Shown: one piece after another, positions 35,101 to 46,885 of the stretch
How positions within the stretch are numbered: position 1 is the first letter of the stretch
Layout: every line of letters starts with the position of its first letter
Assembly (NCBI GenBank): GCA_022606135.1
Contig: JABYQN010000009.1
Span: forward strand, 831,001 to 895,000
DNA from: Fomes fomentarius
Lineage: Eukaryota; Basidiomycota; Agaricomycetes; Polyporales; Polyporaceae
DNA: 64,000 nucleotides
Direction of reading: 5' to 3'
The notes under the pieces: model-generated
Told to the model about the DNA's origin: nothing
What the model saw: the letters and a program-made list of their open reading frames with translations, nothing else
Databases searched by the model: none
Made by a program: the position numbers and the translations under genes

Positions 35101-37550
35101 CTTTGTGTTGATTCGAAGACGTACGTGGGGCGCGTCTGCAAGGGCTCGTGCGCCAGCATGGCACCTCCCTTCTGGACGCGAAGCACGTAATAATGGAGAC
35201 GCATGAAGGGGCGATATATAGAGTCTGAAAGGCCGACGGCATGGGAAACGCCCACGAGGAAAAGCATAACAGGCTCAAAGTTTAACGATGATAGAGTGGT
35301 ACTGCCAGGAACGAACACGATGCATTCGTTCGAAGAAGATACCCTCGTTTCCAGAGGCAGCCGAAGCTTTTATTAGGGAGAGAAGAACCTCGCAACCATG
35401 GTCTAAGAAGAAGAGTCTGTTGTACAAGTTACCATTGCCGTGCATAACGCCTCGGAGTCCGGTGAAAGTATCTCAACTAACCTGATCCTGGAGGATGCGT
35501 GTTGAGTAAAGATCATAGCTGCGGTCCACGATCCGACGGCGATTGGTACAGCGGGGCGTATGCGGCTTCCCCGATGTTCTAGCATAACTCTATCGTTGTA
35601 GATGGCATGTCTCGACCGCTCGAAACTCCACAGAAGCTGTGCTCGTAGACGACGGTTTGAGTTCGCAGGACGACGCTGAGACGATGCTAGAAGACTGAGT
35701 AAGTACAGTCCATACAGTGTCAATCGCTGCGGGCGAGTCGGCGGGGAGGAGGGGCGTGGTCTCGGTAGCGATCGTGTAGACGATTCCCTTGACGATAGCC
35801 CAGTTGTTGAGTAGACATATCAGAGCATCGAGAACAGACAGCGATTCTTACGCTGTATGTACATGCAGGGTACAGTCCCGCTGCGCCTCCAGTATGCTTG
35901 CACTCCGAGTCTGCGAACGCGCAAAGTGTCCGAAGTCTAAGATATTAGGGGCTCAAAATGGTCTCTGATTCGGCCCAATGTACGAGAGGGTCCGGCAGAC
36001 GGGCCCCCTACTACCCATGTGTACAAAGATGAGCGTGATCTAAATATCACCGCACGGGAATCTCGACGGCATTACGTTATAAGACACTTGGACGGGTTCG
36101 GCCCCACAGTCTGGCGTTAGGGACACAGTGCCACTACGGGCAGCGCCGTCCTCAATTTCGCTGTCGCTGTCACTGTTCAGCTCTGCGCGGCCATTAGGAC
36201 GCAGCAGCCGCCAGAGACGCCACAAAGCTGATGGAAGTACCCAATACGCGGAGGCCAGAACGCAATATACGGAGCAAGACATGCAGTCAATGCGCGCTCA
36301 CCACTGGCATCGGGTGCGGAAAGATGGATGCGCGTTTGCGGAAGCCAACCAGCGCGATGGTGGCCCCGTCGTCGTCAGTGTGGAAGGCTTTGTGATCGTC
36401 TTCACGAGTGTCAGCGTTGATGGGGACCTCGGATGTCACAACCCAGTCTACAATCTTCATACTAGACGCGAGTATACCCGACAGAGGCAGGTCAAAGTTT
36501 GCAAGAGCATCGATGTAGTTGGTTCTGTGCAAGATTTGTCACGCGCGTTACAGGGTGTTACCAACGCCGCACCCGCGTCCTAGAAAGGCAATCCCGCATC
36601 GCAGCGTGACGAAGCGCCGAAGGCGCTCGACGAGTTACCCGCAGGTTACCCGCTGGCCGCCACCATGGTCTTCTGTTTTTACGCTACTCTCCCCCTAGGT
36701 AAACAATGGACGGGCCTAGTGACACTAGACGGCCATGCAAGTCTTACCGCAGCTCTCAGACATAAGATAGTAAACTATCAGTCGGGCTGGGGCATGACCC
36801 ACATGCGCATTGGTAAAAACACCAGCGATCGCGAGCTCCCATAATTCTGCGTCTCCAGCGGACCTTTACTATGACCCTCGCAGCTATCTCTTTTGGCTGA
36901 TGGCGCTAGGGATAGTGACGACGGGCGTTATCAGATATCGACGCGATCGCTGCTCAGAGGCAGACCTGCGCACCCTGTCGCTATCGTATGCAACCCGGCC
37001 TGATGCATGCACTCCACTTGGCGACATTATGCCCTTGTTTGGACCTGCGGAATGCCTCTGCACGCACATGGTGCGTTGCGACCTCTATATGGTGTCGATG
37101 TTCCCGGAATTTCTTCTTCCGTCACTAGCATGCTTCGCACGATGACTGTTGTAGGTCCGCGATGCCGATGTTTTCGTCGATACGGAATATGCACACAACC
37201 TTGTTATGTCATGGATACCACTGCTGTGGGATGTGATGCATTCACTCGCGGTCTTATTGCGGTTGTGTAAGTTGCAAACTCCGTCGGGAGTACTGCGCAA
37301 TTGCAAGCCTTCTGATACATTGCTGACCCACTCTTACCTACGACATGTGCGGCGGTGCAAGTTGCAAGCTCCTTTGGTATAACTGCGCAAGAGCCTTCTG
37401 ATACAAATTCCTGCTGATCTCTCATCCCACCCCAGGCCTACAAGTGCGGCGCATGATCTTGCGGGAAGCACTGTACCCACTCCAGTCGGAGTCACGGGAA
37501 GGCACCATCATATCCTCCCGCAGCCTTCTATCTACATAAACACATCCATT
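35101..37550. repeat. Duplicated block, left copy (upstream of hydrophobin F)
   Basis: Collinear with 38910-41460. Shared landmarks by eye: CCAGCATGGCACCTCCCTTC (about 35152 and 38943), GAGGATGCGTGTTGAGTAAAG-like words near 35492 and 39308, AACCAGCGCGATGGTG (about 36348 and 40059), and CCTAGAAAGGCAA (about 36580 and 40706). Similarity is patchy, with many small indels, so the duplication is old relative to the F-I coding units. Part of it may derive from a gene on the minus strand (see the entries at 36287 and 39977). Confidence 0.75.
36287..36532 (-). pseudogene. Fragment of a duplicated unknown gene, left copy
   Basis: Minus-strand reading SEVPINADTREDDHKAFH ... TIALVGFRKR matches CEVPINVNAREDDHKVLH ... 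TIALVGCRKH in the second block, with no indel over this stretch, so a coding frame was probably under selection before or after the duplication. No family was recognised and flanking exons are not clear, so I call it a gene fragment. Confidence 0.35.
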
Positions 37551-37996
37551 TTCCTCATCGCGAGGGTGTGGAGCCACTGTTTGATGCACATGCGCGCGCC
37601 CCGTCGACATCTGTGGCTTCTCGCCATACCGGTGTGACGACCTGCTCCATCCGCGCCTGGATCCGCACAAACGACCGTGCACGGCTGCCCAACATCGCCC
37701 GCGCATGTCAGTCTCCGCCGCGCCTCCGCCCTGGGAAGCCCTCCTCTCAGTGTCCGACATCATACTGAAACCCGAACATGTGCGTGCTCTTGTCTCGCTG
37801 AGCACGCTAACCGCACACTGCATTGGACGCGACACCAGCTCCCCCTCCGGGAGATGTATAAAAGCGACCCCCGACTGGCCACCAAATTCCTCCGCACCAA
37901 CAAGCCCTTCAGCAGTTGACAGCTACTTCGCTCTCTCAATCCCATCCGCTCATTCGCTCCAAACTCTCTCCTCTCCTTATTAGCCAGCATCCAACC
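37551..37996 (+). promoter_or_regulatory. Promoter and leader of hydrophobin F (conserved in F-I)
   Basis: TATAAAA at 37857-37863, inside GAGATGTATAAAAGCGACCC, 140 bases before the ATG. Upstream, GTGTGACGACCTGCTCCATC at about 37630 and GAGGGTGTGGAGCCA at about 37561 recur before G, H and I. The CT-rich leader ends CCAGCATCCAACCATG. Confidence 0.8.
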
Positions 37997-38521
37997 ATGT
38001 TCAGCCGTACCATCACCTCCGTCTTCTGCGCGCTCTCCCTGAGCATCCTTGCGACCGCCATGCCCAGCGCAAACGGGGGCCCGTCGACGACGGTCACGGT
38101 CACCGCGCCCGCTTCCACGCCTACGTCTGCCGGCAGCTGCAACACCGGCCCCGTCCAGTGCTGCGACTCGGTCCAGAGCGTCAGTATCACCCTTCTTTCC
38201 ATGCATACCAACCGAACTAATCACACCGTCCAATTTCATCGGGCCACTGTCCACAGGCCAGCTCCCCGAATGCCGCTGATCTCCTCGGGCTGCTCGGCAT
38301 CGTCGTCCAGGGCGTCGACGTCCTCGTCGGGCTCACGTGCTCCCCCGTCACCGTCATCGGTGTCGGCGGCCCCAGCTCCTGCTCGGCTCAGGCAGTTTGC
38401 TGCCAGGACAACAGCAATGTGCGTCGTCTCTCCCTCTATCTGCTCTCATGTTTTGCCGTATCTCATCACCACACTTCAGGGCGGCCTGATCTCCATCGGC
38501 TGCCTCCCGGTCACCCTCTAA
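37997..38521 (+). CDS. Class I hydrophobin F (tandem copy 1)
   Basis: Exons 37997-38179, 38257-38418 and 38480-38521 give 128 residues. Signal peptide [20 protein letters not shown] then AMPSANGG, a Thr-rich linker ([18 protein letters not shown]), [14 protein letters not shown], exon 2 [40 protein letters not shown] and AVCCQDNSN, exon 3 [13 protein letters not shown]. All eight cysteines are present and splice sites are canonical, so it is a good reference for the decayed copies H and I. First of four head-to-tail copies that share promoter, linker and 3' UTR. Confidence 0.96.
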   Translation: MFSRTITSVFCALSLSILATAMPSANGGPSTTVTVTAPASTPTSAGSCNTGPVQCCDSVQSVSITLLSMHTNRTNHTVQFHRATVHRPAPRMPLISSGCSASSSRASTSSSGSRAPPSPSSVSAAPAPARLRQFAARTTAMCVVSPSICSHVLPYLITTLQGGLISIGCLPVTL

Positions 38522-38555
38522 GGGTCAGCTGGGCATACCCACCGGTTAGCTCACC

Positions 38556-38623
38556 GAGTCGACGCGTATAACGTCGACTCGTACGGGCACAACGTCGTCG
38601 GCCGTTGCTCTATACATATAGAG
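38556..38623 (+). other. Conserved hairpins in the 3' UTR of hydrophobin F
   Basis: First hairpin: GAGTCGACG (38556-38564) pairs with CGTCGACTC (38572-38580) around a 7-base loop. Second: CTCTATA (38608-38614) pairs with TATAGAG (38617-38623). The first is 35 bases after the stop codon. Equivalents follow copies G, H and, in altered form, I. Confidence 0.65.
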
Positions 38624-38909
38624 TTATTTCTTGGAACTTTGCTTGTCATCCATCACTATGTAGTTCCCAGTGTTGGTATATTCAGTGATTTGCAGGTGTT
38701 AGCCAGTCAGGCATTTTGTGCTTTGACGTTATGCGAGTCTTTAACTTCTAGCTTGAGATGCATTGCCCGCGGCGGTGAACACGTAGAGTGCTTCGCGCCA
38801 TGGTTTCTTGAACTACTTTGAAAGATGAAGATGATTGCAGGTGTCTCAAGGGCTTTTGCTGAGTAAAGTGGTGAGTATATACTCGACACAACCTCTCAAG
38901 AGAGTATAA

Positions 38910-41900
38910 ACTACGTGGGGTACGCTTGCAATGGCTCATGTGCCAGCATGGCACCTCCCTTCTGAACGCGAAGTACGTAAGTGGGGAGCATGCAGCCGCA
39001 CGTAGGGGGTATATAGTCTAAAACGCCGTCGCATGAGAAACACACGAGGGATAGCATAACAGGTTCAGACTTTAGCCATAGCGATGATAGAGCTGATCTA
39101 CCAGAAATGACTCAACACGATACATCCGTTCGAAGAAGATGCATAGCCTTTTTTCCGAGGCAGCCGGAGCTTTTATACAGGAGTACAACGGAGGGAAGAA
39201 CATCGCACCCATGGTCTAAGAAGAGGAGCCTATTTTATAACCCACTATTGCCGATGCTCACAACGCCTCGGAGTCCGGTCAGAGAAATTTCAGCTCACCT
39301 AATGCTGGAAGATGCGTGTTGAGTTAAAGATCAGAGCTGCCGTCCGCGATCCGACGGCTACTGGTGCAGTGGGTATATGCCCATTGTTCTAGCAGAACTC
39401 TATCGCTTGTTTGTGTTCGCAGGATGACGCCGAGATGATGCTGGCAGCAGGCTGAACAAGTACAGATCCATGCACAATTGACCAATCAGAGCATTTCAGA
39501 ACAGATGCTGATTCTTGCGCTGGGTGTACTCACATGTCAGAGGCGGTTCCCGCTGCAAGCCCAGTATGCTTGCACTCGCGAGCCTGGATGATAACCTAAG
39601 TGTAGCCCATGCGCTGAGTCTGCGAACATGCGAAACCTCTGAGGACAGTCTCTGATTCCGCCCAAATTGCGAGAGCGTCCAGCAGACGGGAACCTCTCCC
39701 TAGAATAGTACTTGTGTGCACACATTTGATGAGCATCATCTGGATATCAGCGCGCAGGATGTACCATCTAGACAGCGAAGAACTACAACTTACTTGGAGA
39801 GGTCTGGCACAAAAGTGTGGCATTAGGAACACAGCGCCACCTGCGAGCAGCGCCGTTCTCATGTTCGCCGTCAGTGCGCGGGCTCTGTCTGCCCCATTGA
39901 CAGCAGACGCCAGAGACGCCACGAAGGAAGATCCAATTACCCAATACACGGAGGCTGGCAGAACGCAATATACAGTTCACTTACCTACAGAACCACAATC
40001 AATCAATGCGCGCCAACCATCATCGCCCGCAGGAAGAGTATATCCGTGTTTGCGGCACCCAACCAGCGCGATGGTGAACTGAACGTCGCTGGCGTGGAGT
40101 ACTTTATGGTCGTCTTCGCGTGCATTAACGTTGATGGGGACCTCACAGCCCCAACAATCTTCATTATGGTTATAGTTGAACCATGCGAGTAGGGCCGGCA
40201 GGTGATGCACAGCGAACGCCCAGCGTTCGTTCGAGTCACGCTTCCCTGTGCCCAGGAGCGGCAGTATGGTGTCATAGGCTGCGCACGACCTATGTCATCA
40301 AACAGACCAAAATTCGATGGTGACGAACAACTGCATGGGTACTCTCGAAAGTGACGATGTCTGGCATGCTGTCATCTGTATCATGACGTCAATTTGTGTT
40401 GAGCGAGACAATGTGGCGCCGAAGAGACGCCCACGGAGTGATGTGAATGACTGAGTACAACTTGAGAATCAGAATACGACAGTCTATGATGGCATTGGAA
40501 ACAGCCTGAGTTTGCACTAGGAAGTCATGTGTAATGTGGTCGAGAATTCGGAGCTTGCTCGGATGTCATGGGGGACTCAGCAGATGCCAGACCGCTGGGC
40601 GCGATATCTGTCTGCCCTGTGTCATGCACCCAAGATCTAGCCGAGGTGGTAGTGGGTGCGTGGGCGCCTGTGCAAATTTGTGACGGGCGTTACCAGGGAG
40701 TCGCCCGGCGCCTCCTAGAAAGGCAACCCCGTATTGTCTTCAAGATCTAAGTTAACGTTGACGCGCCACTTACCCGCCAGCTGCCAGTACTGTGCCACCA
40801 TGACAGTCTTCTTCACGCACTCTTTATTATTGAACGTATCAGCAGGGCACACCGCACACGCGCATGGGTAACAAGACAAACCCCGGAGCTTTCAGCACTG
40901 TCTCTCAGGCTGGCGCATATTACAGTGGCCTTTACTACTAGCAAGGTTTATTTGGGCGGAAGACAGGACTCATCTGAGACGAAGATGCCGAATTCTGTCT
41001 ATCGGTACACGCTGACACAACATTTGCCCTTGCTCGTCCTGCGGAATGGCTCTGCACGCACGTGGCTCGTTGCGGCCTCTAGATGGTGTCGGTGTTCCCG
41101 AATCCCCCAGTTGCCACTCCGATTCGCACGGTAACGATTGTGGATCCGCGATGATGCCGATGTTCTCGTCGATACGCCGCGGAATAACCTGTGCAAGCTG
41201 CAAACCCCTTTGGGAGTAGTACCGATCCAGCAGCGCAAACTTTCTTCAGGCAAGCAAGACTGTTTCTCGAAACACATTGTTGACCCCTTGTTCTACGTCG
41301 GGCTCACAAGTGCGGCGCATCAGGGGAAGCACTCTGCTCCTTCCAGTACTCCGTGTCACGGGCAGGCACCATCACGTCTCCTAGGCCCGTGTCCTGTCTA
41401 TAAGACATTGGCCCCTGCGGTCCTGAACGTTGAAAACTTAGTAGGTGTAGTGTACTTCTGAGGAGCATGATAGCATCAGATCGTATTTTGGATTGGTTCC
41501 AGGTACTGCTCACGTTGGTATTACTAAGAAGAAATGCACTTGAACCGCCTTCAACGCCCTACAGTCTAGGCTGTGCTGACTTCCAGGAATTGGAGTTACT
41601 TCGAAGAGTGCTTCCTTGGATCATTGCGGGGAACTTGAGGACGAGGAGGCTACATTTCAGCTCAACTTGAAACAAGAACTGTGAAGTTCGGCCAACCGCG
41701 AGGAACGAGTGAGGCCAGAATGGGTGCTTACTAAGCGTGAGGCTTGCGCAAGCGCCCACGCCATCTCTCTTTTCCGACTGCTCAACAAAAAAATGCGCAA
41801 CATGACGGTTGAACCTCCCTCCCGCTTCGACGAGAATACTAGAGCGTCTGAGCGTGCACGTTCATCACGCTCCTCGCGCTGCGCCGAGAGAACCGACTCA

Positions 41901-42129
41901 TCTCCGGGCCTAAGCTCGCGGCGAGTCCCCAATAGCAACTTCGATCCACCCCTTGGCAATTCTCATCCTTGCCTCCTCTTCACGGCGTGAATGACAGCCT
42001 ACTCACGCTACTAGGAAGCGGCCCTAAACCGGCAGTCTTCCACCCCCAACATGATCCGTCATTTCCCTCAATCAGATGACCTGTGCCTTTCTTCTCAATT
42101 CTAGCTAGGAACATAAAAGCAACCGTTCT
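38910..42129. repeat. Duplicated block, right copy (upstream of hydrophobin G)
   Basis: Bases 38910-41460 repeat 35101-37550 in the same order. Bases 41577-42129 belong to another repeated segment, also found at about 43860-44340 and 45990-46480 (shared words GCGCAAGCGCCCACGCCATC and CCTCCCTCCCGCTTCGACG). No gene is supported apart from the fragment at 39977. Confidence 0.7.
39977..40290 (-). pseudogene. Fragment of a duplicated unknown gene, right copy
   Basis: The minus strand reads continuously AYDTILPLLGTGKRDSNERW, AFAVHHLPALLAWFNYNHNE, CEVPINVNAREDDHKVLH and TIALVGCRKHGYTLPAGDDG, an apparent exon bounded by a plausible acceptor near 40290. It corresponds to 36287-36532. The copy is cleaner than the left one. 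No domain was recognised. Confidence 0.4.
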
Positions 42130-42572
42130 CCTCATCGCTTCAAGGATGTGGAGCCGCTATCTGATGCGCATGCGTGCGCTTCGTCGATATCAAAGCTTCC
42201 CAACATACCGGTGACGATCTGCTCCACTTCCGGCTGACAGCAGACTGCGGTCCGCACAAACGGCCTTGCACACCTGCCAACATCGCCCGCACATGTCGGT
42301 CCCATCGCGCCTTCGCCCTGGGTGGGGGTACACCATGCCCTCATCTCGGGTGCGCGATGTCATGCTGAAACCCGAACACGTACTCGCTTTGAATATGCTA
42401 ACCGCACGCGGCGCTGGACGCGACACCAGCTCTCCCCCTCCGCGAGATGTATAAAAGCGACCCCGGCTGGACACAAATTCTTCAGCACCAACAAGCCCTT
42501 CCACAGTTTACAGCTACTTCGCTCTCTTCATCCCAACAGCTCTCTCCTCTCCTTACCAACCAGCATCCAACC
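42130..42572 (+). promoter_or_regulatory. Promoter and leader of hydrophobin G
   Basis: TATAAAA at 42450-42456 within the same GAGATGTATAAAAGCGACCC word as copy F, 123 bases before the ATG. The upstream CCGGTGACGATCTGCTCCA version is more diverged than in F, H and I. Confidence 0.8.
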
Positions 42573-43108
42573 ATGTTCAGCCGTACCTCCATCTACTGCG
42601 CGCTCTCCCTGAGTATCCTTGCGACCGCCATGCCGAACAACAACGGCCACACGACCACCCCGGTGACGACCCCCACGAAGACGGTCACCGTCACTGCTCC
42701 TGCTTCCACGCCCACGTCTGGCAGCTGCAGCACCGGTCCCGTCCAGTGCTGCACTTCGACCGAGAGTGTCAGTACTTCAGTGTAACTTTCCTCTCGTGCG
42801 CACCAACCGACTAATCACCTTATTAAATTTCATCGCACCGCCGTCCACAGGCCAGCTCCCCGAGTGGCACTGCCCTCCTCGGGCTGCTCGGCATCGTCGT
42901 CCAGGGCGTCGACGTCCTCCTCGGACTTGGCTGCTCCCCCATCTCCGTCATCGGCGTCGGCGGTAGCACCTGCTCGTCCAACGTAGTTTGCTGCCAGAAC
43001 AACGCTGTCGTTAGTCGTCTCTCTCACTCTCCGCTCTCACTTCCGTATCTCATCAGCACACTTCAGGGCGGCCTGATCTCCATCGGCTGCGTCCCGATCA
43101 CCCTCTGA
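42573..43108 (+). CDS. Class I hydrophobin G (tandem copy 2)
   Basis: Three exons. The signal peptide [20 protein letters not shown] is two residues shorter than in F. Thr-rich linker ([20 protein letters not shown]), then [14 protein letters not shown]. Exon 2: [40 protein letters not shown] and VCCQNNAV. Exon 3: [16 protein letters not shown] at 43106-43108. All eight cysteines are intact, with canonical donor GTCAGT for intron 1. It appears functional and is the most diverged of the F-I group at the protein level. Confidence 0.95.
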
Positions 43109-43160
43109 GTCTGAGTACTGCAGAGGATCAGCTGGGCTTGACCCACCGGTTAGCTCACCT

Positions 43161-43228
43161 GAGTCGACGCGCATAGCGTCGAATCGTATGGGCACAACGT
43201 CATCGGCCATTTCTCTATACAGATAGAG
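43161..43228 (+). other. Conserved hairpins in the 3' UTR of hydrophobin G
   Basis: GAGTCGACG (43161-43169) faces CGTCGAATC (43177-43185), one mismatch. CTCTAT (43213-43218) pairs with ATAGAG (43223-43228). Same positions relative to the stop as in copy F, apart from small indels. Confidence 0.6.
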
Positions 43229-43239
43229 TTATATCTTGG

Positions 43240-44300
43240 AATCTTACTCGTCGTCCGTCACTATGTAGTCCCAGTGCCACTGGTTTTTGTATATACTTGT
43301 GTTGGACAGTCAGGCATTCTGTGCTTTGACGTTATACGAGTCGTTTGCTTCTAGTTTGAGATGCATTTCCCTCGGTGGTGGAACGTGCCGCGTGCATCCA
43401 GCCATTTTTGCATTTTTGAAAGATAATTGCGAGCGAAGCGAGCATACCTCATAGGCGTGAACGGATTGCACTTCACTTCGCTGGGACAAACAAGTACATT
43501 TTACTAAAATTATGCGCGAAGAACTTGTTCGTTTCATAGAATGCACATATATTGTCGAAACCATTCCAAAAAGCACACACATGTGACGGCGTATGGGTCT
43601 ATACGGTCAGCAAGTTTCAGCCTCAGATGTGAAGTTTTTCTGTGCGCTATTGAGGAATTGGTGTCAGCCATCTCCCAACCACCCTAGGCGCCGTACGCGT
43701 CGAGATGGGTAAGTACGGCCCGCCACTCGCTCAAACACTGCCAGTGCAAGCGCTCATGTGCTAGCACGGCACCTCCCTTCCATGGTGCAGCGGGTACTTA
43801 TATGCTCATTGATCTAGCAGAACCATCGTTGTGTAGATGGCATGTAGACTCGGAGTGGAACCTCCACCGAAGCTGTGCTTGAAGACGGCGGTAAGGCTCC
43901 TCAACCAAAACGGCTCAAGCATGAGGCTAGCGCAAGCGCCCACGCCATCTCTCTTTCACTGCCAGTGCCACTGCGAAACTTTCATCCACGTGCTTGTCAA
44001 TGTGCAACCTCCCTCCCGCTTCGACGTGAACGTTCAGCGCTGGAAACGAACCCACCGCGCTGCGCCGAGAGGACCGACTCGTCTCGAGGTTCTCCCCAAT
44101 AGCTCGGATGCCAACTGGTATACTCAAGATTCACATCCTTGGCAAGTCTCATATTGTATTTTACCTCTCCACGCTGTGAATGACGGCCTACTACCAGGAA
44201 GCGGCCCTAGACCGGCAGTCTTCCACCTTCAAAACAATCCATCATTGAGGTCCCTCAACCACTGGCAGGTCACCTGTGCACTGTTTTCTTCCAGGTGTCT
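43240..44300. repeat. 3' flank and upstream repeats between hydrophobins G and H
   Basis: Contains the conserved 3' word CAGTCAGGCATTCTGTGCTT (about 43308; variants near 38707, 45412 and 47592), a truncated relic of the block starting with GGCACCTCCCTTCC (about 43769), and the repeated segment at 43860-44300. No gene seen. Confidence 0.65.
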
Positions 44301-44329
44301 ACACCTAGGAACACAGAGCGCATCTGTTC

Positions 44330-44707
44330 TCCTCATTGCGAGGGTGTGGAGCTACTATTTGATGCACATACGCGCGCCCCGTCGACATCTGTCGCCTCTC
44401 GCCCTACCGGTGTGACGACCTGCTCCATCCGCGCCCGGGTCCGCACAAACGGCAGTGCACATCTGACCAACGTCGCCCGCATGTCGGTCTCGTCGCCCAC
44501 GATGTCATGCTGAGCACGCTAACCGCACACTGCGTTGGACGCGGCACCAGCTCGCCGCTCGCGAGATGTATAAAGGCGACCCCCCAATGGACACAAATTT
44601 CCTCAGCTCGAACCAAACTCTCCAGCAGTTTACAGCTACTTCCCTCTCTCTCGATCCCATCCGCTCAACAAGCTCCCTGCTCTCCTCACCAGCCAGCATC
44701 CCCAATC
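44330..44707 (+). promoter_or_regulatory. Promoter and leader of hydrophobin H
   Basis: TATAAAG at 44569-44575, 139 bases before the ATG, after GTGTGACGACCTGCTCCATC at about 44410. Very close to the copy F promoter, with one change in the TATA flank (AAAG for AAAAG). Confidence 0.8.
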
Positions 44708-45221
44708 ATGTTCAGCCGTACCCTCACCTCCGTCTTCTGCGTGCTCTCCCTGAGCATCCTTGCGACCGCCACGGGCCCGGCGACGACGGTCACGGTCACT
44801 GCGCCCACTCCCACCCCACGTCCGCCGGCGACTGCACCACCGGCCCCGTCCAGTGCTGCAACTCGGTCCAGAGCGTCAGTATTACCTTCTTTCCATGCGC
44901 ACCATTGAACCGACTAATCACACTGTCGTCCGATATCGCCGTGCCACTGTGCACAGGCCAGCTCCCCGGCTGCCTCTACCCTCCTCGGGCTGCTCGACAT
45001 CGTCGTCCAGGGCGTCGACCTCCTCGTTGGGCTCACGTGCTCCCCCATCACCATCATCGGCATCGGCGGCGGCTCCTGCCAGTCTACCGTGGTTTGCTGC
45101 GAGGACAACAGCCATGTGCGTGGTCTCTCCCATCATCTGCTCTCACTTCTTGCCGTATCTCATCGGCACACTTCAGGGCGGCCTGATCTCCATCGGCTGC
45201 GTCCCGGTCAACCTCAGCTGA
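44708..45221 (+). pseudogene. Class I hydrophobin H (tandem copy 3), frameshifted
   Basis: Signal peptide [20 protein letters not shown] and the linker start ([15 protein letters not shown]) are in frame from ATG 44708. In the linker this copy reads ACTCCCACCCCACGTCC where copy I reads ACTCCCACGCCTACGTCT, one base more. The frame is lost near 44815: the hydrophobin reading [18 protein letters not shown] continues in another frame and the ATG frame has no cysteine pattern. Exons 2 and 3 remain intact ([60 protein letters not shown]), with normal splice sites. It is either a young pseudogene or an assembly error in a C-rich run. Confidence 0.85.
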
Positions 45222-45266
45222 GTCCTGCATAGGATCAGCTGGGCTTACCCCACCGGTTAGCTCGCT

Positions 45267-45334
45267 GAGTCGACGCGCATGGCGTCGACTCGTACGGGCA
45301 CAACGTCATCGGCCGTTGCTCTATACAGATAGAG
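45267..45334 (+). other. Conserved hairpins in the 3' UTR of hydrophobin H
   Basis: GAGTCGACG (45267-45275) pairs perfectly with CGTCGACTC (45283-45291) around a loop that differs from copy F. CTCTAT (45319-45324) pairs with ATAGAG (45329-45334). Confidence 0.65.
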
Positions 45335-45399
45335 TTATATCTTGGAATCTTACTCGTCGTCCGTCACTATGTAGTCCCAGTGCCAGTGTTTGTATATTC

Positions 45400-46480
45400 T
45401 TGTGTTGGACAGTCAGGCGTTCTGTGCTTTGATGTTATACGAGTGGTTTGCTTCTAGCTTGAGATGCATCGCCGGCGGTGGTGAACGCTCCGAGTGTGTC
45501 GCGCCATGATGGCCTCGTGAGCTACTTTAGGAGCTGATTGTAGGCGGGTTTCGGTGGTGTTTACTCAGCACAGCATCTCAAGAGAGTATCAGGCGCGAGA
45601 AAGGTGGGAGGATCATGACCTCCATTCGCCAAATCGAGTCAAGATGAGCCCTCAGTCCATTGAAGTCGCTCAGTTCTTTGCGTTTCCCAATGGGTAAAAT
45701 CAAGAGTATCCCGGATGTGGACGGTTGTGTGTGCTGGACGCGTCTATTTATGTGTTATCGAAATCACGAAACCTTATGTTTGTCGCTTGATGCCAGGCAC
45801 TGGCCGACGTCTTAGCTCAGCGATTGGACATGTGTGTAACCAACTCAATGACAGTCGCTCGAGCTTAAGCGACACACTGCGTGCTTCACTGACTGGACTC
45901 GCTCGGATCGCTCTGTCGCTCAATCCTGCTGCTCTGGCGCCCCCAGTTCTTCTGTAGTATAGTGGTGGGCTAGTACTAGTAGTAGGCCGTGCAGACTTCC
46001 AGACTTGGAAGAGTTGTTCCTTGAGTTCGGCCAACGCGAGAAACGAGGTGTGGTAAGAACAAGGTTAAGCGCCGTGAAGCTTGCGCGCTGGCATGAGCAT
46101 CATCCACATCCAGCCTTACGGTTCCGGTGCTGCTGCTGCTCCCTCCTTTCGCTTCGACGAGAACTTCACTAGCGCCCTTGAGAACGGTTCACCATGCACG
46201 TTCACCACGCCCCTAGCGCACGAAACGAAACCGCCGCGCTGTGGATCGTCTGGGCTGAGCCCCCGGACCGGATCACATAGCTCGGATAGTACCAGCTGGT
46301 ATACTTGAAATCCACACATTGGCAAGTCTCGTCCTTTCTTTCCACCTCCCCACTGCGCCGTGCGCGTGAATGACGGCCTACAAAAATATTGATACCCATG
46401 AATTTACCAATTTAGATCGGCAGCCTGTGCCCCGAATCCTTTCCCAGTGTCTAGGGACAAAAAAAAACACCCGTTCCTCC
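45400..46480. repeat. 3' flank and upstream repeats between hydrophobins H and I
   Basis: Holds the third copy of the CAGTCAGGC 3' word (about 45412), unique DNA to about 45960, and the third copy of the upstream segment (about 45990-46480). No gene seen. Confidence 0.6.
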
Positions 46481-46489
46481 TCAATACGC

Positions 46490-46885
46490 GAGGGTGCGGA
46501 GCCACTATTTGATACAATATGCTCGCGCGCCCCGTCGAGACGAGATCTGTCGCTTCTGCACTATACCGGTGTGACGACCTGCTCCATCCGCGCCCGGGTC
46601 CGCACAAACGGCCGTGGCACACCTGCCCAACCGTCGCCCGCACATGTCGGTCTCGTCGTACACGATGTCATGCTGAGCACGCTACCCGCACACTGCGTTG
46701 GGCGCGACACCAGCTCGCCCCCCGCAAGATGTATAAAAGCGACCCCACAGTGGACACAAAATCTCCTCAGCTCAGCTTGAATACCAAGCCCTCCAGCAGT
46801 TTACAGCTACTTCTCTCTCTCTCTCGATCTCATCCGCCCAACTCGCATCAAGCTCCCTGCTCTCCTCACCAGCTAGCATCCAACC
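46490..46885 (+). promoter_or_regulatory. Promoter and leader of hydrophobin I
   Basis: TATAAAA at 46732-46738 within GATGTATAAAAGCGACCC, 154 bases before the ATG. GTGTGACGACCTGCTCCATC recurs at about 46569. The leader has an expanded CT run (about 46812-46826). Confidence 0.8.
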
